DNA of 64,000 nt from JBDGYW01 sp964580055 (GCA_964580055.1 CAZOJI010000016.1:20085-84084), one strand, 5' to 3'; numbered from the stretch's first letter, positions 7,619 to 16,500 are shown. Made by a program: numbers and translations. Notes: generated by a model not told the origin, from the letters alone.

Positions 7619-9943
7619 ATGAAGTCCAGAGCTATCCCCCTGTTTTTCAGCGTTGCGAAACTCTTCCTGTTCGCAGCGACCCTCGTAGCTCAAGACTCGG
7701 CTCACGTGGTCGTAGCAGCGACGACCGACGTCCATGGCCGTGCCTATCATTGGAACTATGTGACCGATGTTGAGGCACCCTGGGGGCTCACCAGGGTGGC
7801 CACCGTCGTCGACTCTTTGCGCAAACGCTATCCGGGTCAGGTAGTGGTTCTGGACGCGGGTGATTTGATTCAAGGCAATCCGTTCGCCCGCTACTATGCT
7901 TTTGAAAGACCCGGCGAGCCCCATCGAGTGGTCGATGCCCTCAATGCGGTCCGATACGACGTCGCTACTATCGGCAACCACGACTTCGATTTCGGTCTCG
8001 ACGCGATGATGCGCGCATTCGGCGACGCCACCTACCCGATAGTGTCGGGCAACGTCTACAGGCTGCCGCGTGACACATTTGCGTTCCAACCCGAGGCGGT
8101 CCTGTCGCGAAGCGGCGTGAGGGTTGGTGTGACCGGCTTCACTACCCCAGGTGTGATGGTGTGGCACCGAGACAAGATGGAGGGACGAGCGCACGTACGG
8201 CGGATCGTGCCGGCGGCGGACCGGGCGATGCGGCGACTTGATGCGGCTGGGGCGGAGCTCCGGATAGCGGCTGTCCATTCGGGAATGGGTCTCCAGTCGT
8301 CTTACGACACCACTGGAATCGGTCCTGAGAACGTAGCGGCCCAATTGGCGCGACTGCCGGTGAAGCCCCACGTGGTGATCGTGGGGCACTCCCACGCTCG
8401 GTTCACCGATTTGGAGATGAACGGCGTGCACTTCTTTCAACCCTCGCCCTGGGCGCTGTCGGTCGCCGTCATACACGTGATATTGGTCCGCGACCAGGAT
8501 CAGCCCTATAGGGTAGCGCGCATCGTCGGTGAAGAGATCCAGTTGGCAGACGTGAAGCCTCACCCCGCGGTGGCAGGTCGGCTGGAGAGTGCTCACCGGG
8601 CGGTGAGGGATTGGGTGGGAACGACGGTGGCGACCGTGGTCGGGGAGTGGACTGCTCAGTACGCCAGGGCGGAAGATACTCCAATCATCGATCTGGTGAA
8701 CAAAGTACAGCGGCGGGCCAGTGGAGCCGAACTCTCGGCCACGCCGGCATTTGATCCGGAAGCCCGTCTAGGTCCGCATCAAGTGAGCATCCGGGACATC
8801 GCGGCTCTCTATCCCCACGAGAACACCCTCAAGGCGGTGCTCATCGACGGCGAGACGCTGCGGCAATATCTGGAGCGGTCCGCCGAATACTTCCTGGAAT
8901 ACCGTGAAGGGGAGCCGATCATAAACGAGAGCGTGCCCGGCTACGAATTCGACATTGTGAGCGGGGTGGATTACACCATCGACTTGACGCGGCCGCCTGG
9001 GACGCGGATACGCCAGGTGACGTACCGGGGTGAGTTGGTGACAGCAGCCGACGTGTTCTCGATGGCGCTCAACAGCTATCGGCAGGGTGGAGGCGGTGGC
9101 TTCGAGATGCTCACGCATCTGCCCGTGGTCTATGACCGTGGCGAGGATGTTCGAGATCTCTTGATAGAGGAGATCAGCCGAAAGGGTGTGCTGCGAACCG
9201 AAGACTACTTCAAGCCCTCGTGGAGCATTGTTCCTCGAGAAGCTGCCGAGGCCGTCAGGAACGCGTTTACTGCTCCGCAACCGGACACACCCCCCTACGC
9301 CCGCGTTCAGCCGGTGGACACGATGCCGACGGTGTTTGCAGCCGAGGACACCGCAGAACAGGAGGAACCGCGTCCGCCGGAAGCCCCGACGATCGCTGAG
9401 ATGAAGTTCCCGGCTACGATGGCTCTAGAGGAGAACCCCCTGGGGAGGCTGGTTGCCGACGCGCGCCGCAACGCCGCCAGAACACACTTCGCAATAGTGC
9501 TGAACACGGCTCTCGCCGCCGACTTGCCGGCCGGAGCAATCACAATGCACGACCTCAGAGCCGTGCTGCCGTACGACGCACAACTCACTAAACTGACCCT
9601 GACAGGGGAAGAACTGCGCAGCGTTTTGGAGCACGTTGTAGCCTCCGGGGAACCGGCGGCCCACGTTTCGGGAATGGAGGTCTGGTTCGATCCCGGCCGC
9701 GACGAGGGGCGCAGGATACGGAGGGTGCGTTTTCCCGACGGTCGAGGCGTCAGGAGCGGTCAAACATACACGCTCGCCACGAGCACTGTTCTGGCTGCCG
9801 ACACGGCAGGCTTCGCAACCGTTCAATGGCTTCCCAGCGAAGATGCCGGCCTGTCCGATGTTGAGGCACTGGCGGCGTATTTGCAGCGCCTGAGTCAGCC
9901 GGTCGAGACTCCTCGGGACATTCGATTCCATTCCACGAGGTGA
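7619..9943 (+). CDS. Secreted bifunctional metallophosphatase/5'-nucleotidase with two C-terminal nucleotidase domains
   Basis: UshA/5'-nucleotidase family. The ATG at 7619 (GGAAGG just before it) gives a signal peptide (MKSRAIPLFFSVAKLFLFAA); an upstream in-frame GTG at 7580 only adds charged residues. The catalytic domain shows TTDVHG, DAGDLIQG, GNHDFDFG (from residue 119), VHSGMG and GHSHA. A substrate-binding 5_nucleotid_C domain follows at about 335-545. A second, diverged copy at about 600-765 repeats the pattern (AITMHDLRAVLPYDAQLTKL against VSIRDIAALYPHENTLKAV). The usual enzyme has one such domain, so 774 residues is long. The gene ends four bases before a nucleoside transporter, so its likely job is extracellular nucleotide dephosphorylation. 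Confidence 0.9.
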   Translation: MKSRAIPLFFSVAKLFLFAATLVAQDSAHVVVAATTDVHGRAYHWNYVTDVEAPWGLTRVATVVDSLRKRYPGQVVVLDAGDLIQGNPFARYYAFERPGEPHRVVDALNAVRYDVATIGNHDFDFGLDAMMRAFGDATYPIVSGNVYRLPRDTFAFQPEAVLSRSGVRVGVTGFTTPGVMVWHRDKMEGRAHVRRIVPAADRAMRRLDAAGAELRIAAVHSGMGLQSSYDTTGIGPENVAAQLARLPVKPHVVIVGHSHARFTDLEMNGVHFFQPSPWALSVAVIHVILVRDQDQPYRVARIVGEEIQLADVKPHPAVAGRLESAHRAVRDWVGTTVATVVGEWTAQYARAEDTPIIDLVNKVQRRASGAELSATPAFDPEARLGPHQVSIRDIAALYPHENTLKAVLIDGETLRQYLERSAEYFLEYREGEPIINESVPGYEFDIVSGVDYTIDLTRPPGTRIRQVTYRGELVTAADVFSMALNSYRQGGGGGFEMLTHLPVVYDRGEDVRDLLIEEISRKGVLRTEDYFKPSWSIVPREAAEAVRNAFTAPQPDTPPYARVQPVDTMPTVFAAEDTAEQEEPRPPEAPTIAEMKFPATMALEENPLGRLVADARRNAARTHFAIVLNTALAADLPAGAITMHDLRAVLPYDAQLTKLTLTGEELRSVLEHVVASGEPAAHVSGMEVWFDPGRDEGRRIRRVRFPDGRGVRSGQTYTLATSTVLAADTAGFATVQWLPSEDAGLSDVEALAAYLQRLSQPVETPRDIRFHSTR

Positions 9944-9947
9944 CGGC

Positions 9948-11330
9948 ATGACTGCCCTGTGGTTGGTTCAAACCGCTGCAGAACAGCTCGCCGCCGCACG
10001 GGATGGACTCGACACACCTTTCCCTGCGCGTCTCATGGGCCTGGCTGGAATGGCGACAATGATCGGGCTGGCCTGGCTGCTGTCAGCCGATAGGAAGCGG
10101 GTGAGCTGGCCCTTGGTGGCGAAAGGCGTCGGTCTACAGGTGGTGTTCGGGCTCTTGGTGCTCAAGACGCCGGTCGGCCGCAGTCTCTTCGAGCTGGCGA
10201 ACGGTGTGTTCCTGCGATTGCTGGGATTCGCGGAACAAGGGGCGGCGTTTCTATTCGGCAATCTCGTGCACGACAACGTTCCTGTTGGAATTCCTGCCGG
10301 GACCCCGAACGAGACGTCGGCCCTCACCTTTGGGGAGTATTGGGCCAATACGGGAGCGTCGTTCGCTTTCAGTGTTCTGCCGACCATAATCTTTTTCGCG
10401 TCGCTCGTTTCCGTGCTGTACTACCTCGGTGTGATGGAGCGCATTGTGAAAGGCATCGCCTGGGTGATGCACCGCACGATGCGAACCTCGGGTGCCGAGA
10501 CTTTATCGGTTGCCGGCAACATATTCATCGGACCCACGGAGAGCCCCCTGCTCATCAAGCCCTTCGTCACCGGCATGACGAGTTCGGAGCTCAACACAGT
10601 CATGGTTGGAGGGTTCGCCACGATTGCGGGCGGCGTGATGGCCGCATATGTCGGCATGTTGTCTCCCTACTTTCCCGACATCGCCGGGCACCTTCTCACG
10701 GCGAGCGTAATGAACGCGCCCGCCGCTCTGCTCATCTCCAAGATCCTCATGCCGGAGACGGGAGAGCCTGCCACCAAATCTTCGTTGAATGTGTCCGTAG
10801 CCAAGGAGGACGCCAATGTCATCGACGCGGCGGCCGGAGGCGCCGCTCAAGGATTGCGACTGGCCTTGAACGTCGGCGCAATGCTCATGGCGTTCATCGC
10901 GCTCATTGCCATGGTCAACGCGATCGTAGGCGGACTGGGCGGGTTGGCCGGATTCCCGGACCTTTCGCTGCAGCGAATCCTCGGTTGGGTCCTGGCGCCA
11001 CTGGCATGGCTCATGGGAGTACCGTGGACCGACGCCATGGAAGTCGGGTCGCTCATGGGCATCAAGACCGTCATCAATGACTTCGTTGCCTATTTGCAGC
11101 TCGCCGGTGCCCTCGAGGCTGGCTCTACCTTGTCGCCGCGTGCGGTGATAATCTGCACCTACGCTCTTCTGGGATTCGCCAATTTCGCAACTATAGCAAT
11201 CTTGATCGGCGGCATCGGGGGCATCGCCCCCGATCGCCGAGCTGACCTCAGCCGCCTCGGACTGAGGGCGATGGCCGGGGGCAACCTCGCCGCCTTCATG
11301 TCGGCTAGCTTTGCAGGGATGGTGTTGTGA
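9948..11330 (+). CDS. nupC: Concentrative nucleoside transporter (CNT/NupC family)
   Basis: This 460-residue multi-pass inner-membrane protein has CNT-family hallmarks: GPTESPLLIKPFV in the nucleoside-binding region, SVMNAPAALLISKI, and a gate domain with GGIGGIAPDRR near the end. It imports nucleosides with a sodium or proton gradient. It starts four bases after the 5'-nucleotidase and is followed, after a repeat-bearing spacer, by purine nucleoside phosphorylase. The three form a coherent nucleoside salvage route. The first 25 residues are a hydrophilic amphipathic stretch ahead of the first membrane helix. Confidence 0.92.
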   Translation: MTALWLVQTAAEQLAAARDGLDTPFPARLMGLAGMATMIGLAWLLSADRKRVSWPLVAKGVGLQVVFGLLVLKTPVGRSLFELANGVFLRLLGFAEQGAAFLFGNLVHDNVPVGIPAGTPNETSALTFGEYWANTGASFAFSVLPTIIFFASLVSVLYYLGVMERIVKGIAWVMHRTMRTSGAETLSVAGNIFIGPTESPLLIKPFVTGMTSSELNTVMVGGFATIAGGVMAAYVGMLSPYFPDIAGHLLTASVMNAPAALLISKILMPETGEPATKSSLNVSVAKEDANVIDAAAGGAAQGLRLALNVGAMLMAFIALIAMVNAIVGGLGGLAGFPDLSLQRILGWVLAPLAWLMGVPWTDAMEVGSLMGIKTVINDFVAYLQLAGALEAGSTLSPRAVIICTYALLGFANFATIAILIGGIGGIAPDRRADLSRLGLRAMAGGNLAAFMSASFAGMVL

Positions 11331-11334
11331 GGGC

Positions 11335-11498
11335 GGGGAGCGGAGCAGCACCCCGCCCCTCCAGCCCACCCAGGAGCGGAGAGCAGGGAGCGGAACCAAT
11401 CCAGGTAATTCCAGTCCCTAGCGATTCCGAGCAACCGCCGAGGAACTCACCGTCACCACGTCCGGTCCCACTACCCGCTTACCGCCCTACCGCCCCCC
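11335..11498 (+). repeat. Dispersed intergenic repeat, copy 1 (about 150 bp)
   Basis: This spacer shares blocks in the same order with 14290-14460: AGCAGGGAGCG, TCCAGGTAAT, GAACTCACC, a CGTCCGG/CGTGCGG block followed by CCCACT, and a terminal TACCGCCC run. Both copies sit immediately upstream of a plus-strand gene. It is non-coding and may carry the promoter or leader of the phosphorylase gene. Confidence 0.6.
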
Positions 11499-12326
11499 GT
11501 GACCAGCGGATCTGACCTTTCCAAGGCGCTGGCCTCTGTTCGGGACGCGATCGCTCCTGTTGCGCCTCGGGTGGCCGTAGTCCTCGGCTCCGGTCTCGGA
11601 AGCCTGGCCGACTCCTTGGTCGGTTCCGCTCGGATCCCGTACTCGGAGATCGAAGGTTTCCCTACGACCACGGTCATCGGCCACAGCGGCGAATTGTTGG
11701 TAGGATTTCTGGAGCGGACACCGGTCCTTCTGCAGAGCGGACGATTCCACATGTACGAGGGCCATGATCCCGCGACAGTCGCGCTGCCCGTCCGCCTCTT
11801 CTCCGCGCTCGGTGTGTCGTTTCTGATCGTGACCAACGCCGCAGGCGGACTCGCCCCCTTCATGCAGCCGCCGGCATTGATGCTGATCGCGGACCACTTG
11901 AACCTGATGTGGCGTAACCCGTTGATCGGCGGGAAAGCCGAGAGCGAGTACAGATGGCCGGATCTGGCGGACGCCTACGACCGGAACCTCAGAGTTCTTG
12001 CGACAGACGTCGCACGGGATAGGGGGATTACGCTTCACGAGGGCGTCTACGGAGGCGTACTGGGCCCCAGCTTCGAGACACCGTCGGAAATCCGAATGTT
12101 GAGGCGTGCCGGATGCGATGCCGTCGGCATGTCCACCGTCCCGGAGGTAATAACCGCGCGAGCCCGCGGAATGAAGGTCCTCGGCGTTTCCAGTATCACC
12201 AATGCCGCGGCCGGGATCTCGAGTCGACCGATCTCGCACCGGGAAGTGCTCGAGGCCGGCCGCCAGCTCTCGGGAGACCTGGAGGTGCTCATACGCGGAG
12301 TGGTCAGGCGTCTGGCCTCCGATTGA
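11499..12326 (+). CDS. punA: Purine nucleoside phosphorylase
   Basis: This 275-residue, trimeric-type PNP shows VVLGSGLG near the N-terminus (phosphate binding), GRFHMYEGHDP, VTNAAGGL, GVLGPSFETPSEIRMLRRAGCDAVGMSTVPEV (written here as one landmark region: GPSFETPSEI then AVGMSTVPE) and SSITNAAAGI with the base-binding Asn. It splits purine nucleosides with phosphate into free base and ribose-1-phosphate in the cytoplasm. The start is a GTG directly after the intergenic repeat, and no clear Shine-Dalgarno is seen. Its position after the 5'-nucleotidase and CNT transporter supports a salvage role. Confidence 0.93.
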   Translation: MTSGSDLSKALASVRDAIAPVAPRVAVVLGSGLGSLADSLVGSARIPYSEIEGFPTTTVIGHSGELLVGFLERTPVLLQSGRFHMYEGHDPATVALPVRLFSALGVSFLIVTNAAGGLAPFMQPPALMLIADHLNLMWRNPLIGGKAESEYRWPDLADAYDRNLRVLATDVARDRGITLHEGVYGGVLGPSFETPSEIRMLRRAGCDAVGMSTVPEVITARARGMKVLGVSSITNAAAGISSRPISHREVLEAGRQLSGDLEVLIRGVVRRLASD

Positions 12327-12394
12327 CTCGGCGCGAGGGCGCGAGCAGTCGAACCAATTCGTTCCTTGTCCGCATAAGCCATCCTGCCCGCACC

Positions 12395-12455
12395 GTCTTT
12401 GGACCTTGGACATTGGATGTTGGACCTTGGATGTTGGCCATTGGCCCTTGCCCCT
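12395..12455 (+). repeat. TTGGACATTGG-type dispersed repeat
   Basis: Tandem, imperfect TTGGAYNTTGGATG units. This is the reverse-complement orientation of the CCAATNTCCAA repeats found at 16398, 35540, 37362, 38864 and 63950. It lies between the phosphorylase and the sigma-factor gene and is open in the sigma-factor frame, which creates a false N-terminal extension. Confidence 0.65.
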
Positions 12456-12534
12456 GTCTCCTCCTGCAACCATATCCGGCCGCACGGTGTCAGTACTAGT
12501 GAAGCCAGGAACCGCAAACGAAACGTGGGTACCC

Positions 12535-13077
12535 GTGGACGAAGAACTCTTGGTAGCGAGAGCCAGGCGAGGTGATGCAGCCGCGGAGCGGCAGCTGTTC
12601 GAGAACCATGTGGATCGGATATACCGGCTCGCCTACCGGATGACGGGCGACGACGATCAGGCGCAGGAGTTTACCCAGGAGACGTTTATACGCGCCTTCG
12701 AGCGCATCGATCAGTTCCGTGGAGACGCCGCGTTCGGTACCTGGCTCAATTCGATAGGGACGTCGGTGATCTACAACGGACTCAGGAAAGTGACGCGATT
12801 CCGGCAGCGCGAGTTTGAGTACGACGAGGTACGTGCGATCGCCCGCGAGGACAAAGATGCCGAGCCCGACCTGAAGGAGAGGTTGGCAGTGGCGATAGAG
12901 GATCTACCGGTCAAATATAGGATGGTGTTTTTGATGCACGATGTCGAAGGATACACCCACGAGGAAATCGGTTCGGCGCTGGGAATGCCGGCCGGAACCT
13001 CCAAAGCGCAGCTGTCGAGGGCGCGGGCGAGACTTCGTGAGTCATTGGCGGAATTTGCAGGAGAATGGGCATCATGA
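12535..13077 (+). CDS. ECF-family RNA polymerase sigma factor
   Basis: This is a sigma-70-like factor of about 180 residues: region 2 (LVARARRGDAAAERQLFENH ... DDQAQEFTQETFIRAFERID ... FGTWL) and region 4 (LPVKYRMVFLMHDVEGYTHEEI ... AGTSKAQLSRARARLRE). The GTG at 12535 gives the typical VDEELLVARARRGD start; GTGs at 12487 and 12499 are alternatives, and anything further upstream is repeat sequence. The stop overlaps the next start (ATGA), coupling it to the HEAT-repeat membrane protein in the place where an anti-sigma factor is normally found. Confidence 0.9.
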   Translation: MDEELLVARARRGDAAAERQLFENHVDRIYRLAYRMTGDDDQAQEFTQETFIRAFERIDQFRGDAAFGTWLNSIGTSVIYNGLRKVTRFRQREFEYDEVRAIAREDKDAEPDLKERLAVAIEDLPVKYRMVFLMHDVEGYTHEEIGSALGMPAGTSKAQLSRARARLRESLAEFAGEWAS

Positions 13078-14285
13078 CCGAAAGACAATTCGAGGAGTGG
13101 CTCAGGAACGCCGCACAGGATTACAACCGTCCTCCCGAGGGGACGCCGCGGGAAGACATCTGGGCCGAGATAGATGAGGTCAGGAGTGACAGTTGGCAGA
13201 GGAGCCAGTGGCGTGAGGCCGCCTCGTGGTGGCGCCTGAGTCGCGGGATTGCCGCGACCGTGGCGCTTTGGGTGTTCCCTCTGGCCGCGGTGGGTGCCGG
13301 AGCGGCATTGGCGATCAATCACTGGGCCAGCGACGACGAGCCCGGTCTCTCCTCCATCGTGGTGGAGCATCGGCACGGGGAAGAACAGGATCAGGGGCAC
13401 ACCGACTGCGGCGATATCGACACAAAGGTGGCGGCACTCAATGCTCTGCTCCAGATGGGTACCGAGCAGGCGCTACCGATTTTGACGGATGTGCTGGAAC
13501 GGCGTGACGCATGTTCGGTGGAACTGCGCCGCAGGGCGGTCTTCCTCGTCTCCCAGCATGAGACGGACGAAACCGTCGATATCCTGTTCGACGCCGCGCG
13601 GACCGACCCGGACTTCGAGGTGCGGGAGCAGGCTGTGTTCTGGTTGGGTCAGATGCCGGACGTCGATGCGGTGGACGCGCTGGAGTCGATACTGGAACAG
13701 GCGGAAGATGAAGATATCCAGAAGAAGGTGATCTTCTCTCTCTCGCAGCACGGCAGCAGGCGCGCGAACGCCATACTGCATGAATACGCGGCTGACCGTG
13801 GTGGCGCCGGGGAAGTCCGGGAGCAGGCAATCTTCTGGCTGGGTCAGGAGGGTGCCAGCGAAGACGTCGAGTTTCTGATGAATCTCTTCGACGACCTGGA
13901 GAGCGACGACCTGAAAGAAAAGGTCATCTTCTCTGTTTCACATGCATCGCACGGCGCCGCCGGCGATTGGCTCGTCGGTCTCGCAGCGGATGAGAATCAG
14001 TCTGTGGATATCAGAAAGAACGCGCTTTTCTGGGCGGGAGAAGAAGGCAATGTCGACGCGGACGATCTGCGGGACATCTACGAAGACGCCGATGAATTCG
14101 ATTTGCGGGAGCATGTAATCTTCGTGCTCTCCCAGATGGATGGATCAGAAGCCGCAGCGGATGTTCTGATCGACATCGCCAAGAACGAGACCGATTCCGA
14201 GTTGCGTGACAAGGCGCTGTTTTGGCTGGGCGAGTCGGATTCCCCGAAGGCCGCGAGGTTCATTGCGGAGATGATTGGAGGGTAG
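13074..14285 (+). CDS. Membrane-anchored HEAT-repeat protein, putative anti-sigma partner
   Basis: Start at 13074 (ATGA overlap with the sigma-factor stop, AGGAG upstream). The roughly 60-residue cytoplasmic head has paired Trp and charged helices but no zinc-binding HxxxCxxC. One membrane segment (about 58-80) follows, then a region with eight HEAT-type repeats. Their core motifs alternate: VFLVSQHE, VFWLGQMP, IFSLSQHG, IFWLGQEG, IFSVSHAS, LFWAGEEG, IFVLSQMD, LFWLGESD, so an S-type and a G-type repeat take turns. Topology suggests the repeats are periplasmic. The gene position and topology fit a regulator of the adjacent ECF sigma factor, but the anti-sigma activity is inferred. Confidence 0.8.
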   Translation: MTERQFEEWLRNAAQDYNRPPEGTPREDIWAEIDEVRSDSWQRSQWREAASWWRLSRGIAATVALWVFPLAAVGAGAALAINHWASDDEPGLSSIVVEHRHGEEQDQGHTDCGDIDTKVAALNALLQMGTEQALPILTDVLERRDACSVELRRRAVFLVSQHETDETVDILFDAARTDPDFEVREQAVFWLGQMPDVDAVDALESILEQAEDEDIQKKVIFSLSQHGSRRANAILHEYAADRGGAGEVREQAIFWLGQEGASEDVEFLMNLFDDLESDDLKEKVIFSVSHASHGAAGDWLVGLAADENQSVDIRKNALFWAGEEGNVDADDLRDIYEDADEFDLREHVIFVLSQMDGSEAAADVLIDIAKNETDSELRDKALFWLGESDSPKAARFIAEMIGG

Positions 14286-14289
14286 GGAG

Positions 14290-14460
14290 CGCTGGGAGGG
14301 GAGCAGGCAGCAGGGAGCGAGGAGCGGGACCAGTCCAGGTAATGCGGGTTTCTCTCGATCCCGGACTATTGCAGGGGAACTCACCTTGACTACGTGCGGC
14401 CCCACTCACCACTTACCACTCCCATGAATCGCCTTACCGCCCCCCCGTCCCATTAGTATT
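14290..14460 (+). repeat. Dispersed intergenic repeat, copy 2 (about 150-170 bp)
   Basis: Diverged second copy of the element at 11335-11498, with the shared blocks in the same order and a terminal TACCGCCC run. It fills the spacer in front of the M48 protease gene. Its middle also contains CACTCACCACTTACCACTCCC, which links it to the CACTACT repeat family. Confidence 0.6.
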
Positions 14461-14468
14461 TTCAAAGC

Positions 14469-15926
14469 ATGCCTACCATCCCTCGAGTTACCCAACCGAT
14501 GGCCGTAATCGCCTGTTGTTTCTGCTTCGCGATTTCCGGCTGCGCCCGCAACCCCGTCACCGGCGGTCTCCAGCTCATGTTGATAAGCGAGAGCCAGGAG
14601 ATCGCGATGGGGCGGGACTACGACCCACAGATCACGGCCATGTTCGGTCCTTACAACGACCCGGCCCTTCAGGAGACGGTGTCCGGCATCGGCATGCGGA
14701 TGGCTGTGATCTCCGAGCGGCCGGACTTGCCTTGGACATTTCGGGTGGTTGACGATCCGCTGATCAACGCGTTTGCCGTTCCCGGTGGCTTCGTGTACGT
14801 GACCCGAGGAATCCTGGCGCATTTTGACTCCGAGGCACAGATGGCCGCGGTCCTCGGTCACGAGATCGGTCACATCACGGCGCGGCATTCGGCGAGTCAG
14901 ATCAGCCGCCAACAGATCGCGCAGGTGGGTCTGGGGGTGGGGATGGTCTTGGCGCCGCAGCTTTCCGACCTCGCGGGACTGGCGAGCGCGGGGCTGGGGG
15001 TCCTTTTCCTCAGGTTCAGCCGTGACAACGAGAGGCAGGCCGACGACCTGGGGTTCCGCTATATGACCGAGGTCGGATACGATCCCCGTGGAATGGTCGA
15101 CGTGTTCGAGATGCTCAACCGGGCCAGCGGCGGCTCGGAGGGACGCGGCGTACCGGCATGGCTTTCCACGCATCCCGACCCTGGCGACAGGCAGGAGCGA
15201 ATCGGGGCTGCCATCGCGGCGAGCGGTCGAGACTTCTCGACTGCACGTGAGGGTAGGCCAGAATACCTGCGCATGCTCGACGGAATGGTATACGGTGAGG
15301 ATCCCCGCAACGGCTTCTTCCGTGGAGAGCTCTTCCTGCACCCGGATCTGGAGTTTCAGTTCGCTTTCCCCGCCGGCTGGACAACCGCGAACCAGACGCA
15401 GGCGGTAGTCGGCCAGAGTCCCAACGAAGACGCCATGATTCAACTGTCGCTGTCTGAAGCCACGGACGCCTCTGCCGGCGTCCGCACATTCATAAGTCAG
15501 GAGGGCGTGACCGGCGGGCAGGTGAGGTCCAGCCTCGTGAACGGCCTTCGGTTCGCGAACGCTTCCTTCTCGGCGCAGAGCGACCAGACGGCTTTGCGCG
15601 GAATGGTTAGCTTCGTCGAGCATGCGGGCAACGTTTATCAACTGCTCGGGATCTCCCTGGAGGGGCAGTGGGCGGCTCATGAGTCCAACGTGGCCGGCTC
15701 CTTGAGGAGCTTTGCCAGGCTCGTCGATCGCTCGGCGCTGGCGGTTGAGCCGATGCGCATCAGTGTTGTCGAGCTGGACCGCGCGATGACCCTCAGACAG
15801 TTCAACGAGAGGTATCCTTCTTCGGTTCCGATCGAGGAGCTTGCGCTGGTCAATCAGGCTGAGCCTTACACCGCGTTCCCGGAGGGCGACCACGTGAAAC
15901 GAATCGTAGGAGGAATCGATCGATGA
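14469..15926 (+). CDS. M48-family zinc metalloprotease lipoprotein
   Basis: This 485-residue protein has a lipoprotein signal ending ISGC (C25), so it is lipid-anchored. Its Peptidase_M48 domain carries HEIGH (H131, E132, H135), followed by a helical region and the third zinc ligand Glu in NERQADDLGFRYM. Relatives such as BepA/YfgC act in outer-membrane protein quality control. The C-terminal 190 residues (after DPRNGFFRGELFLHPDL) resemble the extra domain of M48 proteins with a putative substrate-binding region rather than TPRs. A four-TM hypothetical protein follows 22 bases later. Confidence 0.9.
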   Translation: MPTIPRVTQPMAVIACCFCFAISGCARNPVTGGLQLMLISESQEIAMGRDYDPQITAMFGPYNDPALQETVSGIGMRMAVISERPDLPWTFRVVDDPLINAFAVPGGFVYVTRGILAHFDSEAQMAAVLGHEIGHITARHSASQISRQQIAQVGLGVGMVLAPQLSDLAGLASAGLGVLFLRFSRDNERQADDLGFRYMTEVGYDPRGMVDVFEMLNRASGGSEGRGVPAWLSTHPDPGDRQERIGAAIAASGRDFSTAREGRPEYLRMLDGMVYGEDPRNGFFRGELFLHPDLEFQFAFPAGWTTANQTQAVVGQSPNEDAMIQLSLSEATDASAGVRTFISQEGVTGGQVRSSLVNGLRFANASFSAQSDQTALRGMVSFVEHAGNVYQLLGISLEGQWAAHESNVAGSLRSFARLVDRSALAVEPMRISVVELDRAMTLRQFNERYPSSVPIEELALVNQAEPYTAFPEGDHVKRIVGGIDR

Positions 15927-15948
15927 GGGCGTTCAAGGAGCACAGTCG

Positions 15949-16398
15949 ATGAGCATGTCACACCATCGCAACGGATCCGCAGATCGGGGAGCGGTTGGGA
16001 ACCCCGCCTCGCTCGTGTATCTGGCCATCGTTTTTGGCGCGGTGCTTACGGTACTGGTCCTGGTGATCGTAGGTGCATCAGGCGTGGTGTCTCCCATCCC
16101 GGATATCCCGCACACGATCGTGCGTGTCGTCAGCCTGGTCTTCCTCGTCTCCGGCGTGGCGGTGGTTGGAATCATCTCCGGCGGTGTACGGCCTCGTCAG
16201 GGCGATATGGACGAACTCGCCTGGTGGAGAGCGAACTCCTCCAGGGCAGTGATAGCATGGGCCGCTGCTGAGGGGCTGGCTGTGGTGGGTGGCGTGTTGT
16301 GGTTGCTGACGGGAGACTGGGTCCCCCTGGCCGGGCTCGGCGTAGGTGGACTCGTGGTGCTGGTGTTGAACCGTCCCGGGAGGTTGATGGAGGGGTAG
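15949..16398 (+). CDS. Small integral membrane protein of unknown function
   Basis: 149 residues with four predicted membrane helices (about 24-46, 57-79, 98-118, 123-141). An AAGGAG-like site precedes the ATG at a good distance; a second in-frame ATG lies two codons later. The protein has a short hydrophilic N-terminus with paired His residues and no recognisable enzymatic motif. It probably shares a transcript with the M48 protease gene. The repeat-rich region begins right after its stop. Confidence 0.7.
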   Translation: MSMSHHRNGSADRGAVGNPASLVYLAIVFGAVLTVLVLVIVGASGVVSPIPDIPHTIVRVVSLVFLVSGVAVVGIISGGVRPRQGDMDELAWWRANSSRAVIAWAAAEGLAVVGGVLWLLTGDWVPLAGLGVGGLVVLVLNRPGRLMEG

Positions 16399-16500
16399 AA
16401 TGTCCAATTTCCAGTGTCCATCAGGTCAATGTCCAATGTCAATTAATCAACGTGCAATACCCGATTGATCAATATCCAATTTGCAGCGACGGATATTAGA
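16398..16500 (+). repeat. CCAATNTCCAA-type dispersed repeat cluster
   Basis: Imperfect tandem units such as TGTCCAATTTCCAGTGTCC, CAATGTCCAATGTCAA and CAATATCCAATTTGC, immediately after a stop codon. It belongs to the same family as copies at 35540, 37362, 38864 and 63950. Confidence 0.65.

Noticed and set aside
12202..12534. N-terminal extension of the ECF sigma factor
   Set aside because: It overlaps the phosphorylase 3' end and reads through a dispersed repeat (tandem WTLD-like residues); a domain-consistent GTG start exists at 12535.
14406..15893. Minus-strand frame of about 495 codons over the M48 gene
   Set aside because: The plus strand carries the HEIGH protease with a lipobox; the antisense frame has no recognisable motif.
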